DNA of 64,000 nucleotides, taken from positions 1 through 64,000 of the forward strand of contig JANSYS010000008.1 of NCBI GenBank assembly GCA_024742275.1, read 5' to 3'. The notes under the pieces were generated by a model that saw only the letters and a program-made list of their open reading frames with translations, did not search any database and had not been told where the DNA came from. Of the stretch, positions 16,370-23,937 are shown piece after piece. This DNA comes from Alphaproteobacteria bacterium (lineage in GTDB: Bacteria; Pseudomonadota; Alphaproteobacteria; Thalassobaculales; Thalassobaculaceae). Made by a program: the position numbers and the translations under genes. Each line of letters starts with the position of its first letter. The first letter of the stretch is position 1.

Positions 16370-18037
16370 ATGTCCGACAGACCTATCGAAGTCGATCCCA
16401 TCACCACTTCCGTCGTCCAGCATCGGCTAGTCGGCATCGTCGAGGAGATGGGCGAAGCGATGCTCCGGACCTCCTACTCCCAGATCCTGAACTCGAGCCG
16501 CGACTTCTCCATGGCAATTTGCGCCGCCGACGGCGATCTGGTGGCCCAGGCCGAACACATCCCGGTCCATGTCGGTGCCATGCCCTGGGCGACCCGCTCC
16601 GTCATCGAGTATTTCGGCCACGACGTGCATCCGGGCGATGTCTTCCTGCTGAACGATCCGTATTTCGGCGGCAGCCACCTGCCGGACGTGACCGCCTTCG
16701 TGCCGGTTTTCGCCGGCGACCGGCTGGTGTTCTGGACCCTGAACCGGGCCCACCATTCCGATATCGGCGGCGCCACCCACGGTGCCTACAACGCCGCCGC
16801 CACGGAAATCTGGCAGGAGGGCGTTCGCATCCCGCCGATCCGCCTCTCCGACCGCGGCAAGATCCGCGAAGACCTGCTGCACATGCTGTCGATCAACGTC
16901 CGCCACCCGCGGGACTTCCTCGGCGACCTCGCGGCGCAGACAGGCTCCGTACACCTGGGCGAGCGCCGGCTGAACGCTCTCATAGAGGAGTTCGGGGCCG
17001 ATACCGTGCTTGCCGCGGTCGCCCAGATCCTGGACGGCTCGGAGCGCCAGGCCCGGGCGGTGATCTCGAGTTGGACGGAGGGTACCTATCGCGGCGAAGC
17101 TCCGCTGGACGACGACGGGCGCGGCAACACCGACATCGCCGTGCGTGCCACCGTGACGATCAAGGACGGCGGAATCACCGTGGACCTTAGCGAGTCGTCG
17201 CCGCAGGTAACCTCCTTCATCAACTCTTCCTTCGCCAACATGCGCTCCGGCGTGGCCATGGCCATCGCTTTTCTGCTCGACAAGGAGATCCCGAAGAACG
17301 AAGGCTCCATGCGCCCGGTCGAGGTGATCGCCAAGGAGGGGACGGTCGTCTGGGCGCGACCCGGCGCGCCGGTGACGCTCTGCACCTCGCATTGCAGCCA
17401 GGAGATCGTCGAGGCGATCGTCGACGCGATCGCGCCGGCCTGTCCCGACCGCGCCATGGCCGGCTGGGGCAAGCGCTTCCGTCTGGCCATCAAAGGGACC
17501 TATCCCGGCGGCGACCGGCCGTTCATCTGGCATATGTTCCACGCCCGGCCGGGCGGCGGCGCCTCGCCCGGCGGCGACGGCTGGCACAGCGCCGGTGAAT
17601 GGCATTCGGCGGGTGGCCTGAAATTCGGGTCGGTCGAAGTGGCCGAGGCCCGGTTCCCGCTGTTCTTCGAGACCCACGAGTTCCGCCCCGGCTCGGGCGG
17701 CGACGGGCGCCATGTCGGCGGGGCCGGCGGCGAGCTGCGGCTGCGGCTGGAGACCGAGCGGGACGCCGTGGTGAACACCGCCGGCGAAGGCGCGCGGGTT
17801 CCCTCCAAGGGCCGGGCCGGCGGCGGCGACGGGGCGACCCACCACTACGTCATGCACGCGCCGGGCGCCGACCCGGTCACCCTCGAGACCAAGCGGGAGG
17901 GGCTGCCCGTTCCGGCCCGCTCGCTGTTCCACATCCAGGCGGGCGGCGGCGGAGGCTGGGGCGCCCCGGCCGAGCGCAGCCGGGAGGAACGGGCGGCCGA
18001 CGCCCGCGCAGGCCTGCCGCCCCTGACGCAAGGCTGA
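16370..18037 (+). CDS. hyuB: Hydantoinase B / oxoprolinase-type subunit
   Basis: The protein has 555 residues from the ATG at 16370. It belongs to the HyuB family, the partner subunit of ATP-dependent N-methylhydantoinase, 5-oxoprolinase and acetone carboxylase. The opening DPITTSVVQHRLVGIVEEMGEAMLRTSYS, FSMAICAADGDLVAQAEHIPVHVGAMP and NDPYFGGSHLPDV are standard (only fragments matter: AEHIPVHVG, NDPYFGGSHLPD). Later HHSDIGG and a Gly-rich PGGGASPGGDG region also fit. hyuA begins 15 bases downstream. Substrate cannot be fixed from sequence; hydantoins, oxoproline or a related lactam are all possible. No gamma subunit of acetone carboxylase is present. The divergent LiuR-type palindrome could influence it. 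Confidence 0.88.
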   Translation: MSDRPIEVDPITTSVVQHRLVGIVEEMGEAMLRTSYSQILNSSRDFSMAICAADGDLVAQAEHIPVHVGAMPWATRSVIEYFGHDVHPGDVFLLNDPYFGGSHLPDVTAFVPVFAGDRLVFWTLNRAHHSDIGGATHGAYNAAATEIWQEGVRIPPIRLSDRGKIREDLLHMLSINVRHPRDFLGDLAAQTGSVHLGERRLNALIEEFGADTVLAAVAQILDGSERQARAVISSWTEGTYRGEAPLDDDGRGNTDIAVRATVTIKDGGITVDLSESSPQVTSFINSSFANMRSGVAMAIAFLLDKEIPKNEGSMRPVEVIAKEGTVVWARPGAPVTLCTSHCSQEIVEAIVDAIAPACPDRAMAGWGKRFRLAIKGTYPGGDRPFIWHMFHARPGGGASPGGDGWHSAGEWHSAGGLKFGSVEVAEARFPLFFETHEFRPGSGGDGRHVGGAGGELRLRLETERDAVVNTAGEGARVPSKGRAGGGDGATHHYVMHAPGADPVTLETKREGLPVPARSLFHIQAGGGGGWGAPAERSREERAADARAGLPPLTQG

Positions 18038-18052
18038 GGGACGATCACCGAC

Positions 18053-20116
18053 ATGAACCTTCCGGACACCATGACCTATCGGATCGGCATCGATATCGGC
18101 GGGACATTCACCGACCTTGTCGCGGTCGACGAGACCGGCGCCGTCACCTTCGCCAAGACGCCCTCGACGCCCGAGGATCAGTCGGTCGGTCTCCTGAACG
18201 GGCTGGAGAGACTCGCCGCAATGCTCGGCCTGTCCCGCGAGGCGCTGCTCGAACGTACGGAGCGGATCGTCCACGGGATGACCGTGGCCACCAACGCGCT
18301 GCTGGAGCGCAAGGGCGCCAAGCTCGCCCTGTTGACGACCGAAGGCCACCGCGACGTGCTGGAAATGCGCGAGGGGCTGAAACCGGACCGCTACAACCTC
18401 CGCCTGCCGCGCCAGGAGGCCCTCGTCCCGCGCCACTTGCGCCTCGGCGTGCGCGAGCGGATGCGCCACAACGGTTCGGTCGAGGTGCCGCTCGACGCGA
18501 ACTCCCTGGCGGCGGCCATCGAAACGCTGAAGACGGAACAGGTGGAGTCCGTCGCCGTCTGCTACCTGCACAGCTACGCCAACGACGCCCATGAGCGGGC
18601 GACCGCCGAAGCGATCCGGGCCGCCCTGCCCGGCGTCTATGTGTGCGTGTCGGCCGACGTACTCCCCCAAATCAAGGAGTACGAGCGGGTCTCGACCACG
18701 GTGGTCAACGGCTATGTAGGCCCGGCCCTGCAACGCTACCTGCGGCGTCTGGAATCACGGTTGGACGAGGCCGGCTATCGCAACGCCACTCTGATCGTGC
18801 TGTCCCACGGGGGCGTGGCGCCGATCTCGGAGGCCATCCGCTCCGCCGTCGCCACGGTTCTCTCCGGCCCGGCTGGCGGTCTGGCCGGCGCCCGGCACGC
18901 GGCCGAGCTCACCGGGGTGGAGAACCTGATCCCGTTCGACATGGGCGGCACCTCCTCCGACATCTCCCTGGTCGACGGCGGCGAGATCGCCCTCGCCTCC
19001 GACAGGTCGATCGCCGGCGAGCGGATCGCCCTGCCGAGCCTCGACATCGTCACGCTGGGGGCCGGCGGCGGCTCGATCGCCCGGGTCGATGGTGCCGGCC
19101 TGCTCCAGGTCGGGCCGCACAGCGCCGGCGCGGTGCCGGGTCCGGTCTGCTACGGACGCGGCGGCACCGAACCGACGGTGACCGACAGCAACGTGGTGCT
19201 GGGCTATCTCGATCCGTCGGGCTTTCTGGGTGGTGCGGACATGCTCGACCGCAAGGGGGCGGAGGCCGCGCTGACCGATCTTGGCGAGAGGCTCGGCGTG
19301 TCGATGGTGGACGCCGCCGCAGGCGTGCACCGCGTGGTGAACACTCAGATGGCAGAGGGTATCCGGCTCGCCACCGTACGCCGGGGCGTCGATCCGCGCC
19401 GTTTCGCCCTGTTCGGATTCGGCGGCGCCGCCGGTCTGCATGTCACCGGCCTCGCCCGCATGCTGGACCTGCGCCGCGTGATCGTTCCGCGCGTCGCCTC
19501 CGTCCTTTCGGCGTGGGGCATGCTGACCACCGATCTCCGCTACGAGACCATCCGGACCCATATCGGCGATACCGAGGCCCTGGAACCCGACACCGTCCGG
19601 GCGCTCTTTGGAGAGATGGAGACTGACAGCCGTGCCCATCTCGCCTCCTGGTTCGATGGCGACGTGACCACGTCGCGGTCCGCGGATATGCGCTACGGCG
19701 AGCAGGTCTACGAGATCGACGTACCGTTGGACGCGCTCGACCTGGACGCGCCCGACCTGCTGGACCGGCTGAAGGCCATGTTTGAGGCCCGGCACGAGGC
19801 GCTCTACACCTACAGCCTGCCTGACCGGGCTCCAGTCCTCGTCAACGCCAAGATCGCCGCCATAGGCCGGCTTCCCGCACCGCCGCAGGAACCGGAAGCG
19901 GAGTCGGGGCCGGAGGCGACACCAAAGGGCATGCGCCCGGTCTTTCTAGACGGCTGGATCGACGCGCCGATCTACGGCTTCGACGACCTGGCGCCCGGCC
20001 AGAACATCACCGGCCCGGCCATCGTGGAGGCGAGCACGACCACGGTGCTTCTTCGAGAAGGCGATGCGGCGGTCTGCACGCCGCGCCGGTGGCTGGACAT
20101 CAAGGTCGGGGCATAG
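18053..20116 (+). CDS. hyuA: Hydantoinase A / oxoprolinase-type ATPase subunit
   Basis: The protein has 687 residues. The N-terminal actin-like ATPase phosphate-binding loop GIDIGGTFTDLVAVDE (residues ~9-24) and the second phosphate motif FDMGGTSSDISLVDGGE are clear, as are HGMTVATNALLER and VLSGPAGGLAGARHAA. The C-terminal segment ends near GPAIVEASTTTVLL, a HyuA-family closing motif. It works with HyuB to open a cyclic amide with ATP. The start at 18053 is chosen because GAGGGA lies about 12 bases upstream. Downstream is a repeat-rich spacer, so the operon is probably just hyuB-hyuA. Confidence 0.9.
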   Translation: MNLPDTMTYRIGIDIGGTFTDLVAVDETGAVTFAKTPSTPEDQSVGLLNGLERLAAMLGLSREALLERTERIVHGMTVATNALLERKGAKLALLTTEGHRDVLEMREGLKPDRYNLRLPRQEALVPRHLRLGVRERMRHNGSVEVPLDANSLAAAIETLKTEQVESVAVCYLHSYANDAHERATAEAIRAALPGVYVCVSADVLPQIKEYERVSTTVVNGYVGPALQRYLRRLESRLDEAGYRNATLIVLSHGGVAPISEAIRSAVATVLSGPAGGLAGARHAAELTGVENLIPFDMGGTSSDISLVDGGEIALASDRSIAGERIALPSLDIVTLGAGGGSIARVDGAGLLQVGPHSAGAVPGPVCYGRGGTEPTVTDSNVVLGYLDPSGFLGGADMLDRKGAEAALTDLGERLGVSMVDAAAGVHRVVNTQMAEGIRLATVRRGVDPRRFALFGFGGAAGLHVTGLARMLDLRRVIVPRVASVLSAWGMLTTDLRYETIRTHIGDTEALEPDTVRALFGEMETDSRAHLASWFDGDVTTSRSADMRYGEQVYEIDVPLDALDLDAPDLLDRLKAMFEARHEALYTYSLPDRAPVLVNAKIAAIGRLPAPPQEPEAESGPEATPKGMRPVFLDGWIDAPIYGFDDLAPGQNITGPAIVEASTTTVLLREGDAAVCTPRRWLDIKVGA

Positions 20117-20134
20117 CACCGCGAAGGTCCCTCC

Positions 20135-20210
20135 CTCTCCCGTCATCCCGGGAGCGACCGGAGGCTCTCCCGTTATCCCGGCAACGGCTGGCGCTCTTCC
20201 GTCATCCCGG
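20135..20210. repeat. Three tandem 29-30-bp GTCATCCCGG units
   Basis: Units beginning at 20135, 20165 and 20194 share ctctcccgtcatcccgg with small changes (gttatcccgg, cttccgtcatcccgg). This resembles the short dispersed 'GTCATCCCGG' intergenic repeats common in alphaproteobacterial genomes. Confidence 0.65.
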
Positions 20211-20244
20211 ACGAACCCGGGCCTGAACCGGGGGCGGGCCGGGA

Positions 20245-20332
20245 CCCACCTCCCCGTCATCCTGACGCATGTCAGGATTTGCGGTGCACGGGCGCCTGGG
20301 GCTTGGTCCTGACGTGCGTCAGGACGACGGGA
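20245..20332 (+). repeat. 88-bp intergenic repeat, copy 1
   Basis: This copy is identical to 20448-20535 at all but 3 of 88 positions. It contains two small hairpins, TCCTGACgcatGTCAGGA and TCCTGACgtgcGTCAGGA, enclosed by CCCGTC and GACGGG, so the whole element can fold as a nested palindrome. It has the form of a REP/BIME-like mobile palindromic unit between hyuA and the NlpC gene. Confidence 0.75.
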
Positions 20333-20447
20333 GAACGGCGATTGCGGTCGCGCCGAACATTCCGAGCAGGAGCGGTGCGGGCAAAGCGCGCCTAGCTCCG
20401 CCCGCTCCATGATTCCGTCCCATCCCGCTTCCAAGCCTCAATCCGCT

Positions 20448-20535
20448 CCCACCTCCCCGTCATCCTGACGCACGTCAGGATCTGCGGTGCACGGGCGCCT
20501 GGAGCTTGGTCCTGACGTGCGTCAGGACGACGGGA
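20448..20535 (+). repeat. 88-bp intergenic repeat, copy 2
   Basis: This is the second direct copy, 203 bases from copy 1, with the same nested hairpins. Its inner hairpins are fully symmetrical here (TGACGCACGTCA is nearer a perfect palindrome than in copy 1). It lies 18 bases beyond the stop of the NlpC/P60 gene and could serve as that gene's transcript end. The rest of the 20117-20553 spacer shows no gene. Confidence 0.75.
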
Positions 20536-20553
20536 AAGGGTAGTGGCGGAGGT

Positions 20554-21414
20554 TCAGAGAGGTCGCCGCACGGTTCGCACGTCGCCGATCTTCGCGAGGT
20601 TGCGGGCGCGAAAATCGCCGTGGGGCTCCTCGGCCACGGCCATGTGGTGCCCGTTGGCGTGCAGGATGCGGTCGGCCTCCAGCAGAAAGGCGACATGGCC
20701 CGGCCAATACAGCAGATCGCCGGGTCGCGCCTCGGAAAGCGCCGGCACCGGCTGGCCGACCGACGCCTCCTGCATGTCGCTATCGCGCGGACAGTCGATC
20801 CCGCAGGCGGCAAGTGCGAGCTGCACCAGGGCCGAGCAGTCGAGACCGGTGGTCGAGCGTCCGCCCCAGGCATAGGGCGCGCCCATGAACCGCCGGGCGA
20901 CGGCGACAGGATCCCGTTCGACCGCGTGCAGCGGGGAGAGATGCATCGCCCAGAGCCAGCCGCCATCAGCTACCCGCGCCCAATCGCCATGCCGGTCGGT
21001 GACGGCGACGCGGCTGGTCATGTGGATTACGGCGCGGGGTATGGTCTTCAGGTCCGGTGCGTCGAACAGATAGCTCCGCAGCGCCGTCACCCGGTGGGTC
21101 GGGGCGCTTTCTTCCGCCGGTCCGAGATCCGTTTCGCGCAGATAGCCGACATAGCCGTCGGTTCCGTTGCGGATCCAGGCCCAACCGTCGCGACGCTCGA
21201 ATACCGTCACACGCTCGCCGTAGAGCAGTTCGGATCCCTGACGCGCCTCGTCCAGCGGCGCCTCACGCAGGGACGCGGTGCCCGTCGCTACCTCAGCGGG
21301 CTCACCGGTGACAAACCGCGTAGCGCTCACCCGTCCCTCTAGCCTCGCATCCGCCAGATCGGTCCGGTAGGCATTGAGTCTCGGGTCCAGCCGTGCGGGC
21401 TCGTCGCCGGTCAC
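20554..21414 (-). CDS. SH3-domain NlpC/P60 family peptidoglycan hydrolase
   Basis: The protein has 286 residues. The start is GTG at 21414, overlapping the VWA gene stop by 4 bases (GTGA), since the open frame above it is antisense-like nonsense inside the VWA gene. Two bacterial SH3-like modules (around residues 40-100 and 105-170) precede a C-terminal NlpC/P60 domain. The catalytic Cys sits in GGRSTTGLDCSALVQ, the His in DLLYWPGHVAFLLE and a third polar residue in ILHANGHHM. The enzyme probably cuts gamma-D-Glu-diamino acid bonds in peptidoglycan peptides. No signal peptide is visible, so it may be exported without one or act in the cytoplasm on recycled peptides. Confidence 0.85.
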   Translation of the reverse strand: MTGDEPARLDPRLNAYRTDLADARLEGRVSATRFVTGEPAEVATGTASLREAPLDEARQGSELLYGERVTVFERRDGWAWIRNGTDGYVGYLRETDLGPAEESAPTHRVTALRSYLFDAPDLKTIPRAVIHMTSRVAVTDRHGDWARVADGGWLWAMHLSPLHAVERDPVAVARRFMGAPYAWGGRSTTGLDCSALVQLALAACGIDCPRDSDMQEASVGQPVPALSEARPGDLLYWPGHVAFLLEADRILHANGHHMAVAEEPHGDFRARNLAKIGDVRTVRRPL

Positions 21415-22589
21415 GAATTCAGTTCCTTGATCGCCCGGTCGAGCCCGTCGAGGGTCAACGGGAACATCCGGTCCTCGAGCAGTTCCTTCACCATGTCGAC
21501 TGACTGGGTGTACTGCCAGAACCGCTCCTGTACCGGATTCAGCCAGATGGACCGATGGAAATGCTCGGTCATCCGCTTGATCCAGACCCCGCCCGGCTCC
21601 GGGTTCATGTGCTCGACGCTGCCCCCCGCGACCGCGATCTCGTAGGGGCTCATGGAGGCGTCGCCGACGAATACCGCTTTGTAGTCGGCCCCATAGGTCC
21701 GCAGCACCTCGGCGGTATCGATCCGCTCGACATGGCGGCGTCGGTTGTCCTTCCACAACCGCTCGTACGGACAGTTGTGGAAATAGAAGAACTCCAGATG
21801 CTTGAACTCGCTGCGCGCGGCGGAGAACAGCTCCTCGCAGACCTTCACATAGGGGTCCATGGAACCGCCCACGTCGAAGAACAAGATGACGTTGACAACG
21901 TTCTGGCGCTCGGCCCGCATCTGCAGGTCGAGCCAGCCGCCGTTCTTCGCGGTCTGACGGATGGTGCCGTCGAGATCCAATTCGTCCGGCCGCCCCTGAC
22001 GGGCGAAGCGCCGCAGCTTGCGAAGCGCGACCTTGAGGTTGCGGGTGCCGAGTTCCACCGTGTCGTCGAGATTGCGGAACTCCCGCTTGTCCCAGACCTT
22101 CACCGCCCGGAAGTTGCGGTTGCCGTCCTGGCCTATGCGCACACCCTCGGGATTGTAGCCGTAGGCCCCATAGGGCGAGGTGCCGGCCGTGCCGACCCAT
22201 TTGCTGCCGCCCTGGTGCCGGCCCTTCTGCTCCTCCAGACGCTGGCGCAGGGTTTCCATCAGCTTGTCCCAGCCGCCCATGGCCTCGATCTGACGCTTCT
22301 CCTCGTCGGTCAGATTGAGCTCGGCCAATTTCTGCAGCCATTCGTCCGGGATATCGGCGCCGAAAAGCTCGTCCAGTGCCTCCATTCCCTGGAAGACGTG
22401 GCCGAACACGCGGTCGAACCGGTCCAGATGGCGTTCGTCCTTCACCAGGGCTGCGCGCGATAGATAATAGAAATCATCCACCGAGCCGCCGGCCACCCCG
22501 TCGCGCACCGCCCGCAGCAGCGTCAGGTACTCGGTGATCGAGACCGGCAGTTTGGCGTCGCGCAGTTCGGTGAAGAAGCGGGTGAACAT
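21411..22589 (-). CDS. VWA domain protein, CoxE-like
   Basis: The protein has 392 residues. It has an N-terminal helical region (FFTELRDAKLPVSITEYLTLL) and a C-terminal von Willebrand A domain starting at NVVNVILFFDVGGSMDPY. The metal site reads DVGGSMD rather than the canonical DxSxS, as is usual in this subfamily in my recall. Such proteins pair with MoxR AAA+ ATPases as chaperone-like complexes that mature metalloenzymes or other targets. The MoxR gene lies two genes upstream in the same operon, in line with that partnership. The actual client is unknown. Confidence 0.85.
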   Translation of the reverse strand: MFTRFFTELRDAKLPVSITEYLTLLRAVRDGVAGGSVDDFYYLSRAALVKDERHLDRFDRVFGHVFQGMEALDELFGADIPDEWLQKLAELNLTDEEKRQIEAMGGWDKLMETLRQRLEEQKGRHQGGSKWVGTAGTSPYGAYGYNPEGVRIGQDGNRNFRAVKVWDKREFRNLDDTVELGTRNLKVALRKLRRFARQGRPDELDLDGTIRQTAKNGGWLDLQMRAERQNVVNVILFFDVGGSMDPYVKVCEELFSAARSEFKHLEFFYFHNCPYERLWKDNRRRHVERIDTAEVLRTYGADYKAVFVGDASMSPYEIAVAGGSVEHMNPEPGGVWIKRMTEHFHRSIWLNPVQERFWQYTQSVDMVKELLEDRMFPLTLDGLDRAIKELNS

Positions 22590-22610
22590 TGGTTCCGACT
22601 CCCGGTTACC

Positions 22611-22994
22611 TCAGCCGCCTTTCAGCGCCTCTTCGATGAGCTTTCTATGCATGAACAGCTCCGACGCCACCGGGACCGCACCGTCCTCGTGACAGTCGCG
22701 CTTGCGCGGGGAGGCCGACATGGCCGCCCGTTCCATCTCGTACTCCAAGAAGCCCAGATCCTCGTCGTCGGCACCGATCTGGACCAGGTTGTCGCGCGCC
22801 AGACCGCGGAAGTAGGCTTCCTCCTCGGAATCGCCGCCACAGACCTCGATCGATCGCAGGATGTAACCCGCTTGCCGGGCGTAATTCAGCATGGCGTCCG
22901 GCGCAGCCTCCAGTAACTTGCCGGCGGTCGCCGGACCCGCGAAACCGGCGAGTGTCAGGGCGACCAGCGCCACGGGCAGGAGCACGCGCTTCAT
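22611..22994 (-). CDS. Exported hypothetical protein in MoxR-VWA operon
   Basis: The protein has 127 residues. A clear signal peptide (MKRVLLPVALVALTLAGFAG, cleavage near ATAG at about 24-25) precedes a helical domain rich in acidic residues. Two Cys residues (in SIEVCGGDSEEE and KRDCHEDG) could form a periplasmic disulfide. The ATG overlaps the MoxR stop by 4 bases and the VWA gene starts 21 bases later, so it is co-transcribed with both. I do not recognise a family. An exported partner in a MoxR/VWA system is unexpected and may be a client or accessory factor. Confidence 0.7.
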   Translation of the reverse strand: MKRVLLPVALVALTLAGFAGPATAGKLLEAAPDAMLNYARQAGYILRSIEVCGGDSEEEAYFRGLARDNLVQIGADDEDLGFLEYEMERAAMSASPRKRDCHEDGAVPVASELFMHRKLIEEALKGG

Positions 22995-23860
22995 GACCGT
23001 CCCTCGCGCCGGGCGAGGAACGCCAGACGTTCGAAGAGATGCACGTCCTGCTCGTTCTTCAGCAGGGCGCCGTAGAGCGGCGGAATGAGGTCTTTCTTAT
23101 CGGTCACCTTCAGCGCCTCCGGCGGAATGTCCTCGATCAGCAGCAGCTTCAGCCAATCGAGCAATTCGGACGTCGAGGGTTTCTTCTTCAACCCCGGAAC
23201 CTCCCGGATATCGAAGAAGGCGTTCAACGCGCTACGCAGCATCTCCCTCTTCAGCTTCGGGAAATGTACCTCGACGATCGCCGCCATCGTCTCCGGGTCG
23301 GGGAAGCGGATGTAATGGAAGAAGCAGCGACGCAGGAAGGCGTCCGGCAGTTCCTTCTCGTTGTTCGACGTGATGATGACGACCGGCCGGTGCCGCGCTT
23401 TGACGGTCTCGCCGGTCTCGTAGACGTGGAACTCCATGCGGTCGAGTTCCAGCAGAAGGTCGTTCGGGAACTCGATATCCGCCTTGTCGATCTCGTCGAT
23501 CAGCAGCACCGCCTGCTCGGACGCGGTGAATGCCTCCCAGAGCTTGCCGCGGCGGATGTAGTTCGAGATGTCCTGAACACGCTCGTCGCCGAGTTGACCA
23601 TCGCGCAGGCGAGCAACCGCGTCGTACTCGTAGAGGCCATGCTGCGCCTTGGTCGTCGACTTCACGTGCCACTCGATCAGCGGCATGCCTAGGGCTTCAG
23701 CGACCTCGCGGGCAAGCACGGTCTTGCCCGTTCCCGGTTCGCCCTTGACCAACAGCGGACGGGCGAGCTGAACGGCGGCGTTGACCGCGACACGCAGATC
23801 CTCGGTGGCGACGTAGGTGCCACTGCCCTCGAAGCGGGCGGGTTGCTGAATATCGTTCAT
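22991..23860 (-). CDS. MoxR family AAA+ ATPase
   Basis: The ATPase has 289 residues. Walker A is GEPGTGKTVLAREVAEALG (~40-58), Walker B VLLIDEIDKAD, and sensor/arginine-finger parts lie in TSNNEKELPDAFLRRCFFHYIRFP. This is the MoxR subgroup often annotated next to CoxE-like VWA proteins. It hydrolyses ATP to remodel or load cofactors in partner proteins. It is the first gene of a four-gene operon: MoxR, exported ORF, VWA protein, NlpC/P60 protein. alaS lies upstream in the same direction with a 77-base gap. Confidence 0.92.
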   Translation of the reverse strand: MNDIQQPARFEGSGTYVATEDLRVAVNAAVQLARPLLVKGEPGTGKTVLAREVAEALGMPLIEWHVKSTTKAQHGLYEYDAVARLRDGQLGDERVQDISNYIRRGKLWEAFTASEQAVLLIDEIDKADIEFPNDLLLELDRMEFHVYETGETVKARHRPVVIITSNNEKELPDAFLRRCFFHYIRFPDPETMAAIVEVHFPKLKREMLRSALNAFFDIREVPGLKKKPSTSELLDWLKLLLIEDIPPEALKVTDKKDLIPPLYGALLKNEQDVHLFERLAFLARREGRS

Positions 23861-23937
23861 CTCACCTCGCCAATTGCATGAGTGCGGACCCGTTTGCGGG
23901 CCGCATCATCGCCGGCCCTGTGCCCGAACCAACGACC

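Noticed and set aside
16427-18733. Long minus-strand open frame opposite hyuB/hyuA
   Set aside because: Shadow of codon bias in two clear hydantoinase genes.
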